From Actinomycetota bacterium (lineage in GTDB: Bacteria > Actinomycetota > Thermoleophilia > UBA2241), in NCBI GenBank assembly GCA_003164655.1, contig PLTW01000182.1:1-7356 (forward strand): a stretch of 7,356 nucleotides of DNA, given 5' to 3'. A program made the translations under genes and the position numbers. Numbering within the stretch: the first letter of the stretch is position 1; every line of letters begins with the position of its first letter. The notes beneath the pieces are model-generated. The model saw only the letters and a program-made list of their open reading frames with translations, did no database searches and was not told the DNA's origin. Below, one piece after another: positions 4,749 through 7,356 of this stretch.

Positions 4749-6332
4749 GTGCGAAGGCGCAGATGGGCAATTGCGGCGGTCGCCGCCGCCGCCGTGTGTG
4801 CTGCACTCTGCGCTGTGGCCCTGCTTGCCTGGCCACGGGTCGATCTCGATGCGGCCGATGTGGCGCTCGCGCGCGTCGCCCTGCCGCACTTCGCGGGACG
4901 GGTCACGGCGGTGACAGTCAGTTCGCCGACCGGCCAGCCGATCCCCGTGCAGCTGCGCCATGACGACCTGTGGCCACAGCGCAAGCTCGTCGCCGGCGAA
5001 TCGCTGACGGTCCAGCTCACCGTGCGGCGCCCGAGCTGGGCAGGCTGGCTGGTTGGTCACACGCAGCGGCACAGCTTCGCGATTGTGACGCCCAGCGTGC
5101 ACCTGCTCGGGCGTTGGCTGCAGGTTCAGACCGGTTCGCCGGTCACCGTGGCCTTCGATGCGCCGGTCGAGATGATTTCGCTCCGCGACTTGCCCGCGCG
5201 GGCCCTGTCCACCCCGAGGGCGGTCGTGCCGGTCGGCGTGGTCGCCAGCGGCTCGCGCAGCGCCGGGACGATCAAGGTCGCCGCCTCTGCTCGGCCTTGG
5301 GAACGGCTGTCGGCGCCGCTGCAGGTGAGCTGGTTTCCGGCACGGCCCTACCCGCAGCTGCTCGCCGAGCCCAGATCAGAGGGGAGGCTCGCCCCTGGCG
5401 GGCCGCTGACCCTGACCTTCTCCCGACCGATTCAGGACGTGCTTGGTACTGCCCGGCCACGGGTTTCGCCTTCAACACCCGGCCACTGGCGCCTTGTGGA
5501 CGCCCATACCCTGGCCTTTCAGCCGAGCGGTCTCGGTTTCCCGTTCGGCGAGAAGGTGCGTCTCATGCTGCCGGTCGCGGTGCACCTCGCCGGCCAGCCC
5601 GGCGCCATCCTGACCCGCACGCTGCACTGGCAGGTGCCGCAAGGCTCGACACTGCGCCTGCAGCAGCTCATGGCCCAGCTCGGCTACCTGCCGCTCGCCT
5701 GGAACCCGACAGGCCGGGACGTACAGACGCTGACGGCTGAGCTCGGCGCCGCGGTTTCGCCACCGGCAGGGCGATTCGTCTGGCGCTACCCGCGACTGCG
5801 CACGATGCTGGGCTCGCTCTGGCAGCCTGGGCAGTACACCGTCATGGTGCAGGGCGCGGTCATGGCCTTCGAAGCCGATCACGGTCTGACCAGCGACGGG
5901 GTGGTCGAAAGCCAGGTGTGGGCCGACCTGCTGGGGGCCGCCGTCAAACATCAAGCCGATCGCCTGCCGTACGACTGCATCGAGGTCTCGGAGGGCAGCC
6001 CCGAGGCGCTCTCCGTCTGGCGCGCCGGGCGTATCGTCTACTCGACTCCCTGCAACACCGGCATTGTTGCGCGCCCGACCGCCTTCGGCACGTTCCCGGT
6101 CTACGCCCGGTATTTGTCGACGACGATGACCGGCACAAACCCCGACGGCAGCCACTACAGCGACCCTGGGGTGCCCTACGTCGCCTACTTCAACGGCGGC
6201 GACGCGGTGCACGGCTTTCCGCGGCTCGGGTACGGCTGGCCGCAGAGCCTGGGCTGTGTCGAACTGCCCTACAGCGCCGCGGCTGTGGTGTTCAACTACG
6301 ACCCGATAGGCACGCTGGTCGGGGTCTCCTGA
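4749..6332 (+). CDS. L,D-transpeptidase (YkuD domain) with peptidoglycan-binding domain
   Basis: The 527-residue protein starts at GTG with a good ribosome binding site. Residues about 6-28 form an uncleaved signal anchor; no proper lipobox is seen around the cysteines. Residues about 50-295 look like beta-rich Ig-like modules (alternating strands, TVSSPTGQPIPV, PLTLTFSRPI). Residues 301-397 form a peptidoglycan-binding-like domain: LQQLMAQLGYLPLAW at one end and GAVMAFEADHGLTSDGVV at the other, split by an insertion of about 45 residues. The YkuD catalytic domain occupies about 407-527, with YDCIEVS, the TGIVARPTAFGTFPVY strand pair, catalytic His488 in VHGFPR and nucleophile Cys503 in QSLGCVEL. 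The usual SHGC motif reads SLGC (Leu501). Such enzymes make 3-3 peptidoglycan cross-links or attach proteins to the wall, outside the membrane. The large N-terminal part would hold the active site away from the membrane. The gene is divergent from the serine hydrolase. Confidence 0.9.
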   Translation: MRRRRWAIAAVAAAAVCAALCAVALLAWPRVDLDAADVALARVALPHFAGRVTAVTVSSPTGQPIPVQLRHDDLWPQRKLVAGESLTVQLTVRRPSWAGWLVGHTQRHSFAIVTPSVHLLGRWLQVQTGSPVTVAFDAPVEMISLRDLPARALSTPRAVVPVGVVASGSRSAGTIKVAASARPWERLSAPLQVSWFPARPYPQLLAEPRSEGRLAPGGPLTLTFSRPIQDVLGTARPRVSPSTPGHWRLVDAHTLAFQPSGLGFPFGEKVRLMLPVAVHLAGQPGAILTRTLHWQVPQGSTLRLQQLMAQLGYLPLAWNPTGRDVQTLTAELGAAVSPPAGRFVWRYPRLRTMLGSLWQPGQYTVMVQGAVMAFEADHGLTSDGVVESQVWADLLGAAVKHQADRLPYDCIEVSEGSPEALSVWRAGRIVYSTPCNTGIVARPTAFGTFPVYARYLSTTMTGTNPDGSHYSDPGVPYVAYFNGGDAVHGFPRLGYGWPQSLGCVELPYSAAAVVFNYDPIGTLVGVS

Positions 6333-6566
6333 AGCGAACTGCCCCGTGCCCGCAGCACCGCGTCACGGCAGAGGCAGTACGTCGAGGTCGGTTCGGCGCG
6401 TGAGCGTCGGCGTCAGGTCGGCACGACTACCCATGTGCAGGAGATGTGTCGAGACGACAGGGCGTGGTGCCCGTTACTCAGAAGGGCGTGGTCTGCTGCC
6501 GAGCGTATCCGCAGAACACAATCACTGTCAGGTGGCAGGTCGCCTGCGAGACGAACTGGAGATGTC
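6333..6566. other. intergenic region between the L,D-transpeptidase and SRPBCC genes
   Basis: These 234 bases hold no gene I can support. An imperfect stem (CTGCCCCGTG near 6339-6348 with CACGGCAG near 6362-6370, two-base bulge) lies shortly after the transpeptidase stop and might act as a terminator. A 5-bp stem, GCAGG (6535-6539) with CCTGC (6543-6547), lies just upstream of the ribosome binding site of the next gene. The promoter of that gene is probably here, but I see no convincing consensus boxes. Confidence 0.45.
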
Positions 6567-7238
6567 GTGCAAACCAGACACATTCGTGCACTGATCCTCC
6601 ATCCACTGACGTTCTGCCTTTTCATCGGGGGGATCGTCTTCTTTCCCCTTCTGCTGATCGTGAGGCCCCGTCATCGGACCTGGGGGGCAACCGCAGATGA
6701 AGCACGCGCTCCGATGCCGGGCGATACCGAGCTTCGCCGGGCCTTCTTCCAGGCGACCAGGGCGATCACCATCAAGGCAAGCACGAACGCCGTCTGGCCG
6801 TGGACTGCCCAGATGGGCTGTCGTCGCGCGGGCTGGTACGGATTCGACCAGTTCGACAACGACGGAATCCCAAGCGCCACGAGCATCCTGCCGGAGTTCC
6901 AGGACCCCCGCGTCGGTGAGACCATCGGCGAGGAGGGCTTGACGATTCGCGCGGTCGAGCCCAACAGATCCCTCGTCCTGGCGTTCTCGCACCCGACCAC
7001 CGTGTGGGTCTTCAAGGAGGGCATATGGCCGAAGTTCGGCGCCAGCAGCCTGTCCTATCTTCTGCACCCGCTTGACGCCGACCCAACGAGGCTGGTCGTG
7101 CGCATGCGCTTCGCTGCGCCACTTGTATCCGTGCCCATTCTCTGGTGGCCTTTCTTCGAGATCGGCGACTTCCTCAATGCGCGTAAGCAACTGACAGGAA
7201 TCAAATGGCGAGCCGAGGGTCGGGGTCCCGTGAGTTGA
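6567..7238 (+). CDS. membrane-anchored SRPBCC-family protein
   Basis: The 223-residue product starts at GTG (6567-6569), with GGAG 5 bases upstream (6558-6561). The in-frame ATG at 6435 would add 44 arginine-rich residues ahead of the membrane segment, so I reject it. Residues about 8-32 form one hydrophobic segment (TFCLFIGGIVFFPLLLIV). The rest is a START/SRPBCC-type ligand-binding domain. The diagnostic stretch WPWTAQMGCRRAGWYGFDQ (77-95), ending in FDN, is followed by ILPEFQDPRVGETI, a Trp-containing beta region (TTVWVFKE) and a C-terminal helix (FEIGDFLNARKQLTGIKWRA). This family binds hydrophobic ligands in a deep pocket or acts as a cyclase/transport helper; the ligand here is unknown. 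It is on the same strand as the L,D-transpeptidase but 234 bases away, so probably a separate transcript. An IS30-type element end begins within a few bases of its stop. Confidence 0.85.
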   Translation: MQTRHIRALILHPLTFCLFIGGIVFFPLLLIVRPRHRTWGATADEARAPMPGDTELRRAFFQATRAITIKASTNAVWPWTAQMGCRRAGWYGFDQFDNDGIPSATSILPEFQDPRVGETIGEEGLTIRAVEPNRSLVLAFSHPTTVWVFKEGIWPKFGASSLSYLLHPLDADPTRLVVRMRFAAPLVSVPILWWPFFEIGDFLNARKQLTGIKWRAEGRGPVS

Positions 7239-7242
7239 AGTC

Positions 7243-7268
7243 TGTAGTGCAACGCTTGCTTCTCTGAC
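7243..7268 (+). repeat. probable terminal inverted repeat of an IS30-type element (visible end only)
   Basis: The sequence beginning TGTAGTGCAACGCTTGCTTC lies between the SRPBCC stop and the stop codon of an IS30-type transposase, where the element end is expected. It looks like the ends of actinobacterial IS30 elements, but the partner end is outside the window, so the exact boundary and target duplication cannot be confirmed. Confidence 0.35.
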
Positions 7269-7276
7269 GCTCCCGT

Positions 7277-7356
7277 CTACCGGGCTTGTGCATAGCATTC
7301 CTCCGGGGTCCTGTAGTCGAGACGCTTCCGCGGTCGTGAGTTGAGCTTGGCGGCGA
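7277..7356 (-). CDS. IS30-family transposase, C-terminal 25 residues
   Basis: The minus strand from the right edge encodes AAKLNSRPRKRLDYRTPEEC followed by YAQAR and TAG (7277-7279). LNxRPRKxLxYxTPxE is the hallmark C-terminal end of IS30-family DDE transposases, immediately after the catalytic core. The gene enters from outside the window, so its integrity cannot be judged. The stop is followed within about 30 bases by a probable element end, which fits the compact layout of IS30 elements. These enzymes cut and join the element ends during transposition. Confidence 0.88.
   Translation of the reverse strand, partial: AAKLNSRPRKRLDYRTPEECYAQAR

Noticed and set aside
4551..5102. N-terminal extension of the serine hydrolase up to an ATG at 5102
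   Set aside because: It would overlap the start of the divergent L,D-transpeptidase by several hundred bases, and the extra sequence looks like antisense of that gene. The basic tail plus membrane segment fits a start at 4550.
5472..6212. Minus-strand open frame of 246 codons inside the L,D-transpeptidase region
   Set aside because: The plus strand here encodes the PG-binding and YkuD domains with catalytic residues. The opposite frame has no family resemblance.
6435..6566. Upstream ATG start for the SRPBCC protein
   Set aside because: It adds 44 arginine-rich residues before the membrane segment, and a GTG with a correctly spaced GGAG exists at 6567.
6528..7298. Minus-strand open frame of 256 codons opposite the SRPBCC gene
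   Set aside because: It overlaps a plus-strand gene with clear family motifs and a ribosome binding site, and runs into the IS30 end. It is a shadow frame.

Overview
The window is very GC-rich DNA with strong G/C preference at third codon positions, GTG starts and wall- and envelope-type genes. This suggests a high-GC actinobacterium. The architecture of the L,D-transpeptidase resembles proteins I associate with Thermoleophilia/Solirubrobacterales, but that placement is inference from memory, not shown by the sequence. No RNA gene, CRISPR array or complete mobile element is visible.

Left part (1-896): the 3' end of a cysteine-rich 4Fe-4S protein (epoxyqueuosine-reductase-like ferredoxin type) runs off the left edge. 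Facing it is a decayed, 5'-truncated tyrosine recombinase whose catalytic Tyr position reads Cys. A poorly coding stretch of about 340 bases follows, with no gene I can defend. Centre (897-3560): two minus-strand genes, a YkgJ-type CxxCxxCC metal-cluster protein and a secreted DUF1254/DUF1214 protein with a strong ribosome binding site. The DUF gene is preceded by a 323-base intergenic region carrying a 14-base palindrome and related half-sites. Right part (3561-7356): a membrane-anchored penicillin-binding/beta-lactamase-fold serine hydrolase and an L,D-transpeptidase are transcribed divergently from one roughly 200-base promoter region. Next come a membrane-anchored SRPBCC-family protein and, on the right edge, the C-terminus of an IS30-family transposase with a probable element end a few bases from the SRPBCC stop codon.

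The most coherent biology is the divergent serine hydrolase / L,D-transpeptidase pair. Both are single-pass, outward-facing enzymes of peptidoglycan-active folds and both show departures from textbook catalytic motifs (KNG in place of KTG; SLGC in place of SHGC). They may form a co-regulated cell-wall remodelling unit. The other genes look like independent chromosomal genes, with mobile-element debris on both sides. I see no convincing multi-gene novel system. The best leads are the cell-wall pair, the palindromic region upstream of the DUF1254 gene, and the recombinase remnant.
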